Shown here in pieces: positions 12,740-23,702 of a stretch of 64,000 nucleotides of DNA. The stretch's first letter is position 1, and every line of letters starts with the position of its first letter. Position numbers and translations under genes: made by a program. The notes beneath the pieces are model-generated. The model had not been told where the DNA came from and ran no database searches. It saw nothing but the letters and a program-made list of their open reading frames with translations. Source of the DNA: Myxococcales bacterium (GTDB lineage Bacteria; Myxococcota_A; Polyangia; Haliangiales; Haliangiaceae); NCBI GenBank assembly GCA_005779305.1, contig SXJR01000127.1, forward strand, positions 1-64,000, read 5' to 3'.

Positions 12740-12826
12740 GGTCGCGACGATAGGAGCATGGAATGCGCCCTTCGACACGCGCTCGCTGGTGCGAGCGCGG
12801 CTCAGGACGACCGGTGCGACCGCGGC

Positions 12827-14296
12827 TCAGGGCGAACGGGAGCGGCGACGCCGGGTCACGGCGAAAGCGACGAGGAGGGCGAGCAGGGCGCTGACCAGCG
12901 GCGCGCGCGGCGACCGATCGGTCGAGCAACAGCCGTCGGCGATGAAGTGCATCGTGCAGTCGGGATCGCAGCCGTCGTCGGCGAGCGCGTTGCCGTCGTC
13001 GCACAGCTCGACGCCTTCCTCGACCACGCCATCGCCGCAGGCGGCGGCCGCACAGTTGTTGCGGCAGGCGTCGGTCTCGACGGTGTTGCCGTCGTCGCAG
13101 GCCTCGCCGGTCTGGACGACGCCGTCGCCGCACGGCGCGGCCGCGACCATGCAGTTGTTGCGGCAGGTGTCGGTGTCGTTGGCGTTGCCGTCGTCGCAGG
13201 CCTCGACGCCGGTGTGAACGACGCCATCGCCGCAGCGGGCCGCCGCGCAGCTGGCGCGGCAGGCATCGGTGTCGATGGTGTTGCCGTCGTCGCAGGTCTC
13301 GGTCGCGCTGGTGTTGAGCACGCCGTCGCCGCACAGCGGCGCGGTGCAGTCGGTGTCGCAGGTCGCCGACTCGGTACAGGCGGCGGTCACCGCGACCTGG
13401 GTCGGCTCGGGCGTGGTCGTGAGCCGCTTGTAGTAGCGGAAGTCGGGCTGGCCGTAGTGGTAGCCGGCCAGCGCGTCGGTCGGGAACGTGTTCTGCGTGC
13501 AGCCGTTGCAGTAGCGAAGATCGCCGTAGGTCAGATCGGCGGAGAGCTGCGACGACGTGCCGTAGTAGTAGCTGTCGCCGGTGTTGCCGTAGACCTGGAT
13601 CGTGTACTGCTGGCCCGCCGTCAGCCAGAACGGCGCGGTCGACGTGTATCCGTAGGTGCCGGCGGCGCCGGTGACGGTGACCTGACGCACGATGGCCTGG
13701 GTCGTGAAGTTGAAGAGCGTCACGAAGCGATTGGTGCCGGTCGGCTCGCGCTTGCCGAACTCGACGACCAGCGCCGGCACGTTGGCGGTGAAGCGAAAGC
13801 CACGCTGGGTCTGATCGGCGGTGTTGGTCATCGCGACCACGACCTGGTTGGTCGACGAGATCGGGTCGTTGGCGACACCGGTGCCGATGAACACGCCGCG
13901 GGCGGCGCTGGTCGCGGTCGCCGTCGGGTTGCCGTGCCACATGAGGAGCGGGGTCATCCCGACCGGCAGGCTCGGGACCTTGACCCAGACCACGGTGGTG
14001 GCGGTGTTGACGCCCGACTCGATGAAGTGCGGCAAGACCGCGCCGTCGCACTGGCCGAGCGTGAACACCATGTCGTCGGCGTCGGGCTGCATCTGGCCCG
14101 ACGTGATCAGCTCCATCGTGTTGATCGTGAGCCGGACCTGGTAGTCGGTGAGCGTGGCGGTGCCGCCGTGGTTGACGCCGATGCCCGCGGAGCGGGTGTA
14201 GCCGGGCGGGGCCGCGTTCGCCTCCTGGCCGATCAGCGCGAGCGCGACGACCGAGAGCGCGACGAGCGCGACGAGATTCCGCGACGATACAGACAT
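12827..14296 (-). CDS. Secreted DUF2341/DUF4215 protein with MYXO-CTERM-like tail
   Basis: 489 residues. Signal peptide (around 1-28), then a DUF2341-like β domain (around 30-140, e.g. [14 protein letters not shown] and [11 protein letters not shown]). A second β-rich region and four DUF4215 Cys repeats follow (e.g. [16 protein letters not shown]). The C-terminus has a Cys-Cys pair, a hydrophobic helix ([14 protein letters not shown]) and a run of Arg residues. That tripartite tail matches the MYXO-CTERM sorting signal, which in Myxococcota marks proteins for surface processing and export. ATG at 14296 has a strong purine-rich ribosome site (gggggaga). It is divergent from the PHP lipoprotein gene with 41 bp between. 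Confidence 0.88.
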   Translation of the reverse strand: MSVSSRNLVALVALSVVALALIGQEANAAPPGYTRSAGIGVNHGGTATLTDYQVRLTINTMELITSGQMQPDADDMVFTLGQCDGAVLPHFIESGVNTATTVVWVKVPSLPVGMTPLLMWHGNPTATATSAARGVFIGTGVANDPISSTNQVVVAMTNTADQTQRGFRFTANVPALVVEFGKREPTGTNRFVTLFNFTTQAIVRQVTVTGAAGTYGYTSTAPFWLTAGQQYTIQVYGNTGDSYYYGTSSQLSADLTYGDLRYCNGCTQNTFPTDALAGYHYGQPDFRYYKRLTTTPEPTQVAVTAACTESATCDTDCTAPLCGDGVLNTSATETCDDGNTIDTDACRASCAAARCGDGVVHTGVEACDDGNANDTDTCRNNCMVAAAPCGDGVVQTGEACDDGNTVETDACRNNCAAAACGDGVVEEGVELCDDGNALADDGCDPDCTMHFIADGCCSTDRSPRAPLVSALLALLVAFAVTRRRRSRSP

Positions 14297-14337
14297 GGTG
14301 TCTCCCCCCGTGGCGCCCCAGCGTATACCATCGTTGG

Positions 14338-17280
14338 GTGCATCGACCGCGAGCTGCGGCCGTCGCCACCGTCGTGCTGGCCGTCACGGCGAGCGCGCTC
14401 CAGCTCGGCTGTGGCCGGACGAGCTGCCTCGGCGGTGACTGCGAGGCGACCCGGCCGTGCGACGGGCTCACCTTCACCTGCCCCGAGCCGATGCTGTTCG
14501 CCGGGGCCCACGCCGACCTGCCCGCCCCCCTGCGGCTTGCGCTCGCCGACGGCTCGACCCGCGCCATGGCCATCTCCAACGGCGTGGTCACCGCTGTCAT
14601 CAACGAGCTCGACGCGCCCATCGATCTGGCGCCCACCGGCGGCACGCTCGTCGACTTCGGTCCCAGCGGCGGCCACGACGACGTCACCATCTCGTACCAG
14701 CTCGCCGGCATCCTGCCCGACGACGCCTTCGCCTACGACCAGCTCGAGGTCGTCGATCGCAGCCCCGCGTACGTCGCCGTGATCGCCCGCGGCCACCTCG
14801 ACGGCCGCCCCGACGTCAAGGTCGCCACCCGCTACGAGCTCCACCCCTGCGATCCCGGCCTGCGCGTGCGCAGCGAGCTGTTCAATGGTTCGCCCCATCC
14901 CCAGGCCTTCGTCGTCGCAGACACCGTCGATCTCGGCAAGCGCCGCGTGCTGCCGTTCGTGCCGGCGCAAGGGCAGGGCTACCAGCAGCCGCCGCTCGAT
15001 CTGCTCGAGCTGACGTCGTTGTGGTCACCGTACGACTACACCGCCGGCGCGACCCCTGCCACCGACGGCCCGGCCTACGGCGTGGTGTCGTGCGGCGCCC
15101 GCCAGATCCGCGGCGTCGTCGATCTCCAGATCTCGGCGCTGGGCAGCGACATCGAGCTGGTGCGGGCCGGTGACGCGCTGGTGCTGGAGCGCTTCCTGGT
15201 CGTCGCCGGCGCCGGCAGCGGCGGCGGCGGCTCGGCCGGCGGCTCGGGCCCGGCGCCCGCCATCGACCTGGCCCTCCAGGTCCGCGGTCAGCTCCACGGC
15301 GGCGCCAGCACCATCGTTGTCAACGGCCGCGTGGTCGGCGGCACGGGCCCGGGCGCGCTCGGCCTCGGCGGCGACGTGCGGCGCGCGTCGATCATGATCC
15401 TCGCCGGCGACGCCGGCGTGCCGGTCAACGCCGTGGTGCCTGCCGCCGACGGCACCTTCCACGCTTCGGCCGCCGGTGGGCGGCCGTTGCGGTACGAGCT
15501 GTGGAGCTTCGGCCGCAAGGTCGCCGAGGGCGACATCCCCGCAGACGGCGCGATCGGCGATGTCGCCATCGAGCTCCCGGCCACGGTCCAGGTCGACGTC
15601 ACTCTCGACAGCGGCGGCGGCGCCCAGCCGGCCTACGCCATGGTCGTGGTCGAGCCCGCCGACGACGCGACCCGGGCCGCGGTGCGCGGCACAATGCACG
15701 GCCGCCTCACGCCGTGCGCGCCGTGGCTCGGCCCGCCCGACGGCGCCGCGCCGGCCTGCAACCGCATCCTGGTCGAGCCCACCGGCACCGAGGTCGAGGT
15801 GCCGGCCGGTCACTACTGGCTCTACGCCACCGCTGGCCCGGAGGCCACGATCGCGCGCACCGAGGTCACGCTGGTGGCCGGCGAGATCACCGCCCACTCG
15901 CTCGCGCTCCGCGCCGTCACCATCCGCCCGCCGGGCTGGCTGGGCGCCGACCTCCACGTCCACGGCCGCCGCAGCTTCGACTCGGGGCTGCCCGATCGCG
16001 ATCGCGTGATCTCGTTCGTCGCCGCCGGCGTCGACGTCATCGCCGCCACCGATCACGACGTGATCGGCGACTACACCGCCGCCATCGCCGCGCTCGGCGT
16101 CGGCGATCGCATGCTGGTCATGGGCGGGCTCGAGACCACGCAGGTGATCCCGTGGCTCGATGTGCCCGGCGAGGATCTGCCCAAGGTCATCGGCCACTTC
16201 AACTTCTGGCCGCTCACCGCGGTGCCGGGCGAGCCCCGGGCCGGCGCGCCCTGGGACGAGCTGGTCGAGCCCGGCGCGCTGTTCGATCGCATGGCGCCGC
16301 TGGTCGGCGCCGACGGCGTCGTCATGATCAACCATCCCTGGGACGAGACCCAGTTCGGCCGCGACCTCGGCTACCTGCGCGCGATCGGCTTCGATCCGCG
16401 CCGGCCCATCCCGTCGACACCGACGGAGGGCGGCAACGGCGCCCTCGTGCGCAGGCCCGGTGGTGGCCGCCGCAACCTCGACTGGGACGTGATGGAGGTG
16501 CAGAACGGCGCCGGCGCCGACGAGTGGGCCAAGACCCGGCCGCTGTGGTTCGCGCTGATCAGCGCCGGCTTCCCGGTCGCAGGCGCGGCCTCGAGCGACT
16601 CGCACGGCCTGCGCGACGGCCAGCTCGGCTGGGGCCGGACCTGGGTCGAGACCGGCGGCACTCTGGCTCAGGCCACCCCGACTGCGTTCGACGCCGCGCT
16701 GCGCAGCGGCCGCGCCGTCGCCGGCTCCGGCATCTTCATCGAGGTGGCCATCGGCCCGCCCGCCGGGCCGTCACGCCGCGGCCTCGGCCTCACGCCGCTG
16801 GTGCCCGCCGCCGGCGAGGTGGTCTCGATCACCGTGCGGGCCGCACCGTGGATCCCGGTCGACGAGGTGCGGGTGGTGACGGCGGCGGGCGAGCGCGTGC
16901 TGGTCAGCGGCCTGGCCCAGCCCGCCGATCCGTTCGGCATCGTCGGCGTCGTGCGCTGGCAGGGGCAGGTGGCGCTGACCGAGCTCGCCACCAGCGACGG
17001 CTGGTTCGTGATCGAGGCCGGCCTGGCGCTGCCGCTGTACCTCGATCTCGACGACGACGGCGTCCCCGACACCGGCGACAACGACGGCGACGGTGACGTC
17101 GACGCGGCCGACGTCGAGGAGGACGAGGACGCCGGCCCCATCGCCAACCCGCCCGACCCCACCGATCCCGGCGATCGCCGCTTCCACATGACCCGGGTCG
17201 TGCCCGAGAGCTGGCCGACCGCTTTCACCAGTCCCGTGCTAATCGATGTCGCCGGCGACGGCTGGACTCCCCCACGATGA
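14338..17280 (+). CDS. Lipoprotein with CehA/McbA-type PHP phosphoesterase domain
   Basis: 980 residues from GTG 14338. Lipoprotein signal with LQLGC. A long N-terminal β region precedes a polymerase-and-histidinol-phosphatase-type domain with the expected metal ligands: DLHVHG (His540, His542), ATDHD (Asp572-His573), INHPW (His666) and SSDSHG (Asp754, His756). CehA-type members of this fold are hydrolases acting on carbamates or phosphoesters; the substrate here is unknown. Near the C-terminus an acidic Asp-Gly-Asp run ([20 protein letters not shown]) could bind calcium. TATACC lies 8 nt before the start. Translation runs into the next gene (ATGA overlap). Confidence 0.85.
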   Translation: MHRPRAAAVATVVLAVTASALQLGCGRTSCLGGDCEATRPCDGLTFTCPEPMLFAGAHADLPAPLRLALADGSTRAMAISNGVVTAVINELDAPIDLAPTGGTLVDFGPSGGHDDVTISYQLAGILPDDAFAYDQLEVVDRSPAYVAVIARGHLDGRPDVKVATRYELHPCDPGLRVRSELFNGSPHPQAFVVADTVDLGKRRVLPFVPAQGQGYQQPPLDLLELTSLWSPYDYTAGATPATDGPAYGVVSCGARQIRGVVDLQISALGSDIELVRAGDALVLERFLVVAGAGSGGGGSAGGSGPAPAIDLALQVRGQLHGGASTIVVNGRVVGGTGPGALGLGGDVRRASIMILAGDAGVPVNAVVPAADGTFHASAAGGRPLRYELWSFGRKVAEGDIPADGAIGDVAIELPATVQVDVTLDSGGGAQPAYAMVVVEPADDATRAAVRGTMHGRLTPCAPWLGPPDGAAPACNRILVEPTGTEVEVPAGHYWLYATAGPEATIARTEVTLVAGEITAHSLALRAVTIRPPGWLGADLHVHGRRSFDSGLPDRDRVISFVAAGVDVIAATDHDVIGDYTAAIAALGVGDRMLVMGGLETTQVIPWLDVPGEDLPKVIGHFNFWPLTAVPGEPRAGAPWDELVEPGALFDRMAPLVGADGVVMINHPWDETQFGRDLGYLRAIGFDPRRPIPSTPTEGGNGALVRRPGGGRRNLDWDVMEVQNGAGADEWAKTRPLWFALISAGFPVAGAASSDSHGLRDGQLGWGRTWVETGGTLAQATPTAFDAALRSGRAVAGSGIFIEVAIGPPAGPSRRGLGLTPLVPAAGEVVSITVRAAPWIPVDEVRVVTAAGERVLVSGLAQPADPFGIVGVVRWQGQVALTELATSDGWFVIEAGLALPLYLDLDDDGVPDTGDNDGDGDVDAADVEEDEDAGPIANPPDPTDPGDRRFHMTRVVPESWPTAFTSPVLIDVAGDGWTPPR

Positions 17281-18122
17281 GCCGTCTCTCCCTTGCCCTT
17301 GCTCTTGCTCTTGCCCTTGCCCTTCCACCGGCCGTGGCCGCCGCCGACGAGACCGCCGCGCAGGCCTGCGAGGACCACATCGACGATCCGCTGCCGATGG
17401 GGTGGCGGGAGAGTGGGATCGACGCGCCGCGCAGCGGCTGCCTGCACGCCGACGTCGGCGCCGACCTGAGCGGCCGCGCCCTCATCGACACCCCCGACTT
17501 CTACGGCACCCTGGGCGGTGATCTGACGCTGCGGGTCCGGATCACCGACTCCGACCACTTCGAGTGGGGCTTCGCGCTGCGCGCCCTCGACGCCGTGTTC
17601 GTGCAGAACGCCGTGCTCACCGTCGACGAGCTCGGCTACGGGCCGATCTCCGCCCACGCCGCGCTGGGCGGTCGCCATACCCTCGGCGGCAAACCCCTGG
17701 CCCGCGCGTTCTACGCCCGGCTCGAGGCGCCGTTCACCCGCTCGCGCCTCGACGGTAGCTCGGGTGCGCTCCAGCTCGGGGCGGCCGGGACATGGCTGGT
17801 GGCCGAGTTCGTCCGCCTGCACGGTCACGCATCCGCGCTCGGGTGGTACGCCTCGTCCAACGGCGGCCGCGACGGCCGGGCCGCCGTCGGCTCCTCGATC
17901 GACGTGTCCGTGCGCCTCTACGGCTGGCTCAGCGTGTCGGGGGGCGCCGACGTGCAGCTCGGCTGGTACGGCGTCGGCCTCGATCACGTCGCGGTCCGCG
18001 CCGGCGCTCACTGGCGGGTCAAAGGGCTGTGGCGGACCCAGCTCGTCGCCGGGCTGCCCCTGGCCGGCGCCGAGCGAACCGACGTCGCGTTCAGCCTCGG
18101 GGTGCGGCGCGATCTCGACTGA
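17277..18122 (+). CDS. Outer-membrane β-barrel-like protein
   Basis: 281 residues with a signal peptide whose hydrophobic core is a run of Leu-Ala (residues 5-16) encoded by cttgcc/cttgct iterations. The mature part is alternating amphipathic strands (FYGTLGGDLTLRVRITDSDH, WGFALRALDAVF, LVAGLPLAGAERTDVAFSL) ending in RRDLD. This suggests a small β-barrel or periplasmic β-protein. It overlaps the PHP lipoprotein gene by 4 nt, so the two are translationally coupled and may act together at the outer membrane. No specific family is recognised. Confidence 0.72.
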   Translation: MSRLSLALALALALALPPAVAAADETAAQACEDHIDDPLPMGWRESGIDAPRSGCLHADVGADLSGRALIDTPDFYGTLGGDLTLRVRITDSDHFEWGFALRALDAVFVQNAVLTVDELGYGPISAHAALGGRHTLGGKPLARAFYARLEAPFTRSRLDGSSGALQLGAAGTWLVAEFVRLHGHASALGWYASSNGGRDGRAAVGSSIDVSVRLYGWLSVSGGADVQLGWYGVGLDHVAVRAGAHWRVKGLWRTQLVAGLPLAGAERTDVAFSLGVRRDLD

Positions 18123-18136
18123 GCTACGCTAGCGGC

Positions 18137-18373
18137 GTGAGCGAGGTGGACGACGATCGCGAGGCTCGGATCACGAGCGCGCTGGCCGCGCTCGCCCACG
18201 TGCTCGATCATCCCGCCGACTATCCCGACGAGACCGCCCGCGAGCACTACTCGGCCCTGTGCGAGGAGGCCCCCGGCGACCCGCGGCTCAAGCCGCTGGG
18301 CGAGCGCCTGCACGCGCTCGAGCGTGACGGCATCTTGCCGCGCTCGATGGTGGTGCGTTCACGCCGCCGATAG
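18137..18373 (+). CDS. Small acidic helical protein of unknown function
   Basis: 78 residues from GTG 18137, which lies exactly 6 nt after a TACGCT -10-like box and has no Shine-Dalgarno sequence. The protein is helical and acidic (REARITSALAALAHVLDHPA, REHYSALCEEAPGDPRLKPL) with a basic C-terminal RSRRR. There is no TM helix or known motif. It sits 17 bases before the ABC-F gene and could share its transcript. Confidence 0.6.
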   Translation: MSEVDDDREARITSALAALAHVLDHPADYPDETAREHYSALCEEAPGDPRLKPLGERLHALERDGILPRSMVVRSRRR

Positions 18374-18390
18374 GGTAAACCGCGCCGGCC

Positions 18391-20442
<2,052 letters not shown>

Positions 20443-20453
20443 TCCCTGGAAAC

Positions 20454-21650
20454 ATGTCCTCGTCGCCCGCGATCATCGATGGCAAGTACGAGCTGGTCGA
20501 GCTCGCGGGCGAAGGCGGCATGGCGTCGGTGTGGAAGGCGGCGGTGCGGGGCGCGGCCGGCTTTTCGCGCACGGTGGCGATCAAGAAGATCAAGTCGGAG
20601 TTCCGGGCGATCCGGAACTACACCGACATGTTCATCGAGGAGGCGCGGGTCGGCAGCGAGCTCGCCCACCCCAACATCGTCCAGGTCTACGACTTCTGCG
20701 CCGACGCCGAGGGCAGTTACTACATCGTCATGGAGTGGGTCGAGGGCATGGACCTGGGCAGCCTGGTCAAGGCCTATCGCGACCACGGCGAGCACATCCC
20801 GTGGCCGCTGGTGGTCGCCGCCGGCATCGGCACGCTACGCGGCCTGGGCGCCGCTCACGAGCGCAAGCGCCCCGATGGCACCCCGGCGCCGATCGTCCAC
20901 CGCGACGTCTCGCCCCACAACATCCTGGTCGGCACCAACGGCGTGGTGAAGCTGACCGACTTCGGGCTGGCCCGCGCCCGCGATCGGGTGTTCAGCCTGA
21001 CCGCGCCCGGCACGGTGAAGGGCAAGCTGTCGTACCTGTCGCCCGAGGTCGCGATGGGCGGGCAGGCCACGCCGCTGTCGGATCTGTTCGCCATGGGCGC
21101 CGTGCTCTGGGAGTCGCTCACCGGCCAGCGGCTCTTCGACGGGCGCAGCGACCTCGAGGTCTTCAAGCAGATCCGCCAGTGCCTGGTTCGGCCGCTCAAG
21201 CCGGTCCGGCCCGATGTGCCCGACGAACTCCTCGCCGTGATCAACGGCGCGCTCACCAAGGAGCCCGACCGCCGCTTCGGCTCGGCGGCGTCCATGGCCT
21301 TCATGCTGTCCGAGGTGCTCAAGCTCGCCCCGCCCGGCGCCGATCCGCAGGCCGCGCTCGGCGGCGCGGTCGTGGCCGTCCGCAACCGCCTCGGCGTGAA
21401 GCGCAACCCGCTCGACGCCGATCACGTGCCGACCTGGAAGTGGCAGGCGCCGCCGCCGCCGGGGGCCTCCGCAGCCGCCGCAGTCTCGCCGGCCAAGGCC
21501 CTCGCCGAACGCGGCAAGGTCGAGACCTCCGCCCACGACAGCGCCCTGGTTGCGAGTCACGCCGAGGCCGTCGATGTCGATCTCGAGTTCTCCAAGCCCG
21601 ATCTCACCGTCGAGCCGCTGCCGCTGACGACGCCGAAGCCGAAGCGCTGA
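20454..21650 (+). CDS. Ser/Thr protein kinase (Myxococcota HRDVSPHN type)
   Basis: 398 residues. Kinase domain around 12-280 with Gly loop GEGGMASV (19-26), Lys44 in VAIKKI, HRDVSPHN (149-156) and DFG (169-171). All catalytic residues are present; Ser replaces the usual Lys after HRDV, a variant common in myxobacterial kinases. The C-terminal 110 residues are Pro/Ala-rich and disordered, with no TM helix, so it is a soluble kinase. Targets are unknown. It is preceded by its own TATAAT box and followed by a long inverted repeat. Confidence 0.93.
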   Translation: MSSSPAIIDGKYELVELAGEGGMASVWKAAVRGAAGFSRTVAIKKIKSEFRAIRNYTDMFIEEARVGSELAHPNIVQVYDFCADAEGSYYIVMEWVEGMDLGSLVKAYRDHGEHIPWPLVVAAGIGTLRGLGAAHERKRPDGTPAPIVHRDVSPHNILVGTNGVVKLTDFGLARARDRVFSLTAPGTVKGKLSYLSPEVAMGGQATPLSDLFAMGAVLWESLTGQRLFDGRSDLEVFKQIRQCLVRPLKPVRPDVPDELLAVINGALTKEPDRRFGSAASMAFMLSEVLKLAPPGADPQAALGGAVVAVRNRLGVKRNPLDADHVPTWKWQAPPPPGASAAAAVSPAKALAERGKVETSAHDSALVASHAEAVDVDLEFSKPDLTVEPLPLTTPKPKR

Positions 21651-21670
21651 CGCGCCGGAACGGCGCCGGG

Positions 21671-21750
21671 CCTCGGGCCTCGGGTGTCGGGCCTCGGTCA
21701 GATCGGACCCAGACATCGCGCCTCGGTCTCCTTCTGGCCGAGGCCCGAGG
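21671..21750. terminator. Long GC-rich inverted repeat between kinase and apaH
   Basis: A perfect 13-bp inverted repeat, cctcgggcctcgg (21671-21683) and ccgaggcccgagg (21738-21750), embedded in several direct copies of gcctcgg on the left arm and ccgagg on the right. The 54-nt spacer makes it a long stem-loop rather than a classical terminator. It most likely separates the two transcripts. Confidence 0.45.
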
Positions 21751-21798
21751 TCCGAGGCCGAGCCAACCCAACATCACATACTCGCGGTACAACGAGGA

Positions 21799-22611
21799 AT
21801 GGCGGTCTACGCCATCGGGGACATCCAGGGTTGCATGGACAGCCTCGAGCGCCTGCTCGGCGCCATCGCCTACGATCGCGCGCACGACCGACTGTGGCTG
21901 GTCGGCGATCTGGTCAACCGCGGCCCGCGATCGCTCGACGTGCTGCGCTGGGCGCGCGAGCAGGGCGACGCGGTGGTGTCGGTCCTGGGCAACCACGATC
22001 TCCACCTGCTCGCCCGCGCCGCGGGCACCGCCGAGGCCAAGCGGCGCGACTCGCTCGACGACGTGCTGGCCGCACCCGATCGCGACGCGCTGATCGACTG
22101 GCTGCGCGCGCGCCCGTTCCTGCACGTCGACGCCGGTCACGTGCTGGTCCACGCTGGCCTGCACCCGCGCTGGACCGTGGCCAAGGCGCGGACGCTGGCC
22201 GCCGAGCTCGAGGCCGGTCTGCGCGGCCCCGAGTGGAAGCTGTGGATGTCACAGCTCGGCGGCGCGGCGCCGGCGTGGCGCGACGACCTCGACGGCGCGG
22301 CGCGGGTGCGGGCGCTGCTCTCGTTCTTCGTGCGGGTCCGCTGCGTCGATCGCGACGACTTCGAGCCGGTCACTGACTTCGACGGCCCGCCCGAGGACGC
22401 GCCCGACGACGCGGTGCCGTGGTACGCGTTGCCCGATCCGGCCTGGGCCGATCACGCCGTGGTCTTCGGCCACTGGGCCGCGCACGGCCTGCGCATGGGC
22501 GAGCGCTGGATCGCCACCGACGCCGGCTGCGTGTGGGGCAAGGGCCTGACCGCCGTGCGTCTGCCCGATCGCGCGGTCACACAGGTGAAGAGCGTCGAAG
22601 TCGCGAGCTGA
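21799..22611 (+). CDS. apaH: Symmetrical bis(5'-nucleosyl)-tetraphosphatase ApaH
   Basis: 270 residues, the usual ApaH length. The enzyme hydrolyses Ap4A symmetrically to two ADP and, in some bacteria, decaps Np4-RNA. Metallophosphoesterase motifs are in order: GDIQGC (7-12), GDLVNRGP, GNHD, and later HAGLHP and FGHWAAHGL, supplying the Asp, Asn and His ligands of the dinuclear metal site. It is cytosolic. TACAAC lies 5 nt before the ATG at 21799 and there is no clear Shine-Dalgarno sequence. Confidence 0.95.
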   Translation: MAVYAIGDIQGCMDSLERLLGAIAYDRAHDRLWLVGDLVNRGPRSLDVLRWAREQGDAVVSVLGNHDLHLLARAAGTAEAKRRDSLDDVLAAPDRDALIDWLRARPFLHVDAGHVLVHAGLHPRWTVAKARTLAAELEAGLRGPEWKLWMSQLGGAAPAWRDDLDGAARVRALLSFFVRVRCVDRDDFEPVTDFDGPPEDAPDDAVPWYALPDPAWADHAVVFGHWAAHGLRMGERWIATDAGCVWGKGLTAVRLPDRAVTQVKSVEVAS

Positions 22612-22626
22612 CGGCCCCGCCGCTGG

Positions 22627-22632
22627 TATCCT
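22627..22632 (+). promoter_or_regulatory. -10-like box TATCCT, 6 nt before start codon
   Basis: TATCCT followed by 6 nt and the ATG of the two-TM protein; no Shine-Dalgarno sequence. Compatible with a leaderless transcript. Confidence 0.5.
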
Positions 22633-22638
22633 GGGGCC

Positions 22639-23169
22639 ATGACGGAAGGCGACCGGCACCATGAGAAGTTCGCGGCGGCGAGGTCGCATCCCCAGCTGGC
22701 GATGGCGATGAGCACGCCGCCGTCGACCTGGCTGACCACGGCCGTGGTGGTGACGGTCGTGATGGCGGGCATCCTCGTTCTCACCTTCGCCGTCTATCCG
22801 TGGAACGAGATGGACGACATGCCGGCGCCGATCCGCGCCCAGATGACGATCGCGTGGGTCCCGACCATCGTCGCCACGCTGGCGGTCATCTGGCTGCTCT
22901 TCGACGCGATCGCCCTGGCCAGCGCCCCCACGCGCCGGGTGATCGCCGTCGCCGGCGCGCGCCCGCACAGCCCGGCCCCGTACTACCTGCGCCTGGTCAC
23001 CGAGGACGGCGCCGATCGTGAGTACCGAGCCCGCCGCAAGGCTGCGTCGGTGGTCAAGCTCGGGCTGGTGCCGAGCGGTGAGCTCGGCGTCGCCATCTTC
23101 AAGGGCGACGTCGTGGTCGACTGGGTGCCGCTGCCGCCGCCTCCCGACCGGATCTACGACCGTCGCTGA
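22639..23169 (+). CDS. Two-TM membrane protein with soluble C-terminal β domain
   Basis: 176 residues. Two membrane helices (WLTTAVVVTVVMAGILVLTF around 31-50 and VPTIVATLAVIWLLFDAIAL around 74-93) flank a short loop. The C-terminal 70 residues form a predicted β domain (YYLRLVTEDGADREYRARRK, VKLGLVPSGELGVAIFKGD, VVDWVPL), similar in layout to DUF2500-type proteins, though I cannot confirm that family. It is convergent with the TerB-like gene, 2 bp apart. Function unknown. Confidence 0.7.
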   Translation: MTEGDRHHEKFAAARSHPQLAMAMSTPPSTWLTTAVVVTVVMAGILVLTFAVYPWNEMDDMPAPIRAQMTIAWVPTIVATLAVIWLLFDAIALASAPTRRVIAVAGARPHSPAPYYLRLVTEDGADREYRARRKAASVVKLGLVPSGELGVAIFKGDVVVDWVPLPPPPDRIYDRR

Positions 23170-23171
23170 GC

Positions 23172-23663
23172 TCAGCGCAGCCGCGTCTCGACCCGTGCGA
23201 TCACGCTCTCGACGATCTCCCGCGCCCGCTCGGCGTTGATCTCGAGGTGGCCACCGAGCTCGACCAGCACGCCCAGCTCGGAGTCGCCAAGCCAGCCATC
23301 CGACATCGCGATGGCGGCGGCGAAGGCGACGGCGCCGCCGCGGTCGTCGGGGTGGAGGTCGGTCGCGGCCTGGCGAAGGCGGTCGGCGCGGTTGCTGGCC
23401 GCGATGGCGTCGTCGAAGTCGTGCAGGTGCTGCTCGAGCGCGGCGCGGTCGGTGCTGGTGAGCTGCTCGAAGGTCCGGACCAGCCCTTCGCGCTCGTCGG
23501 CGTCGAGGCTGTCGGCGGAGGCGACCAGGTAGGCGATCTCGAGCAGCGGCTCGAAGCCGCGGGCCTCGGCGCCCGCCCGATCCTCGGTGAGCATGCGTCG
23601 GATCACGACCGCCAGGAGCGCGGGATCGACGTCGGGCAACTGGAGGAGCGGAGGCTCGGCCAT
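23172..23663 (-). CDS. TerB-like (tellurite resistance family) protein
   Basis: 163 residues, all helical, with the pattern of TerB/DjlA-type domains: an acidic-residue helix pair YLVASADSLDADEREGL (around 45-61) repeated later as FAAAIAMSDGWLGDSELGVL (around 113-132). Such domains bind metal or partner proteins at the membrane surface and occur in stress and phage-defence contexts. No ter operon partners are nearby. It is read from TATTCT 6 nt upstream and lies next to the DUF4157 protein gene on the same strand, 39 nt downstream of it; a functional link is possible but unproven. Confidence 0.72.
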   Translation of the reverse strand: MAEPPLLQLPDVDPALLAVVIRRMLTEDRAGAEARGFEPLLEIAYLVASADSLDADEREGLVRTFEQLTSTDRAALEQHLHDFDDAIAASNRADRLRQAATDLHPDDRGGAVAFAAAIAMSDGWLGDSELGVLVELGGHLEINAERAREIVESVIARVETRLR

Positions 23664-23669
23664 GTGATC

Positions 23670-23675
23670 AGAATA
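23670..23675 (-). promoter_or_regulatory. -10-like box TATTCT, 6 nt before start codon
   Basis: On the minus strand, TATTCT is followed by GATCAC and the ATG at 23663. No ribosome site is present. The box lies in the 39-nt gap after the DUF4157 gene, so the TerB-like gene could have its own promoter. Confidence 0.5.
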
Positions 23676-23702
23676 CCTCGACCGGCTACACGGTTGCCGG
23701 CT

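Noticed and set aside
11382-14711. 1109-codon minus-strand open frame
   Set aside because: It runs out of frame through the quinone reductase and DUF2341/DUF4215 genes and antisense to others; Arg/Pro/His-rich translation without domains.
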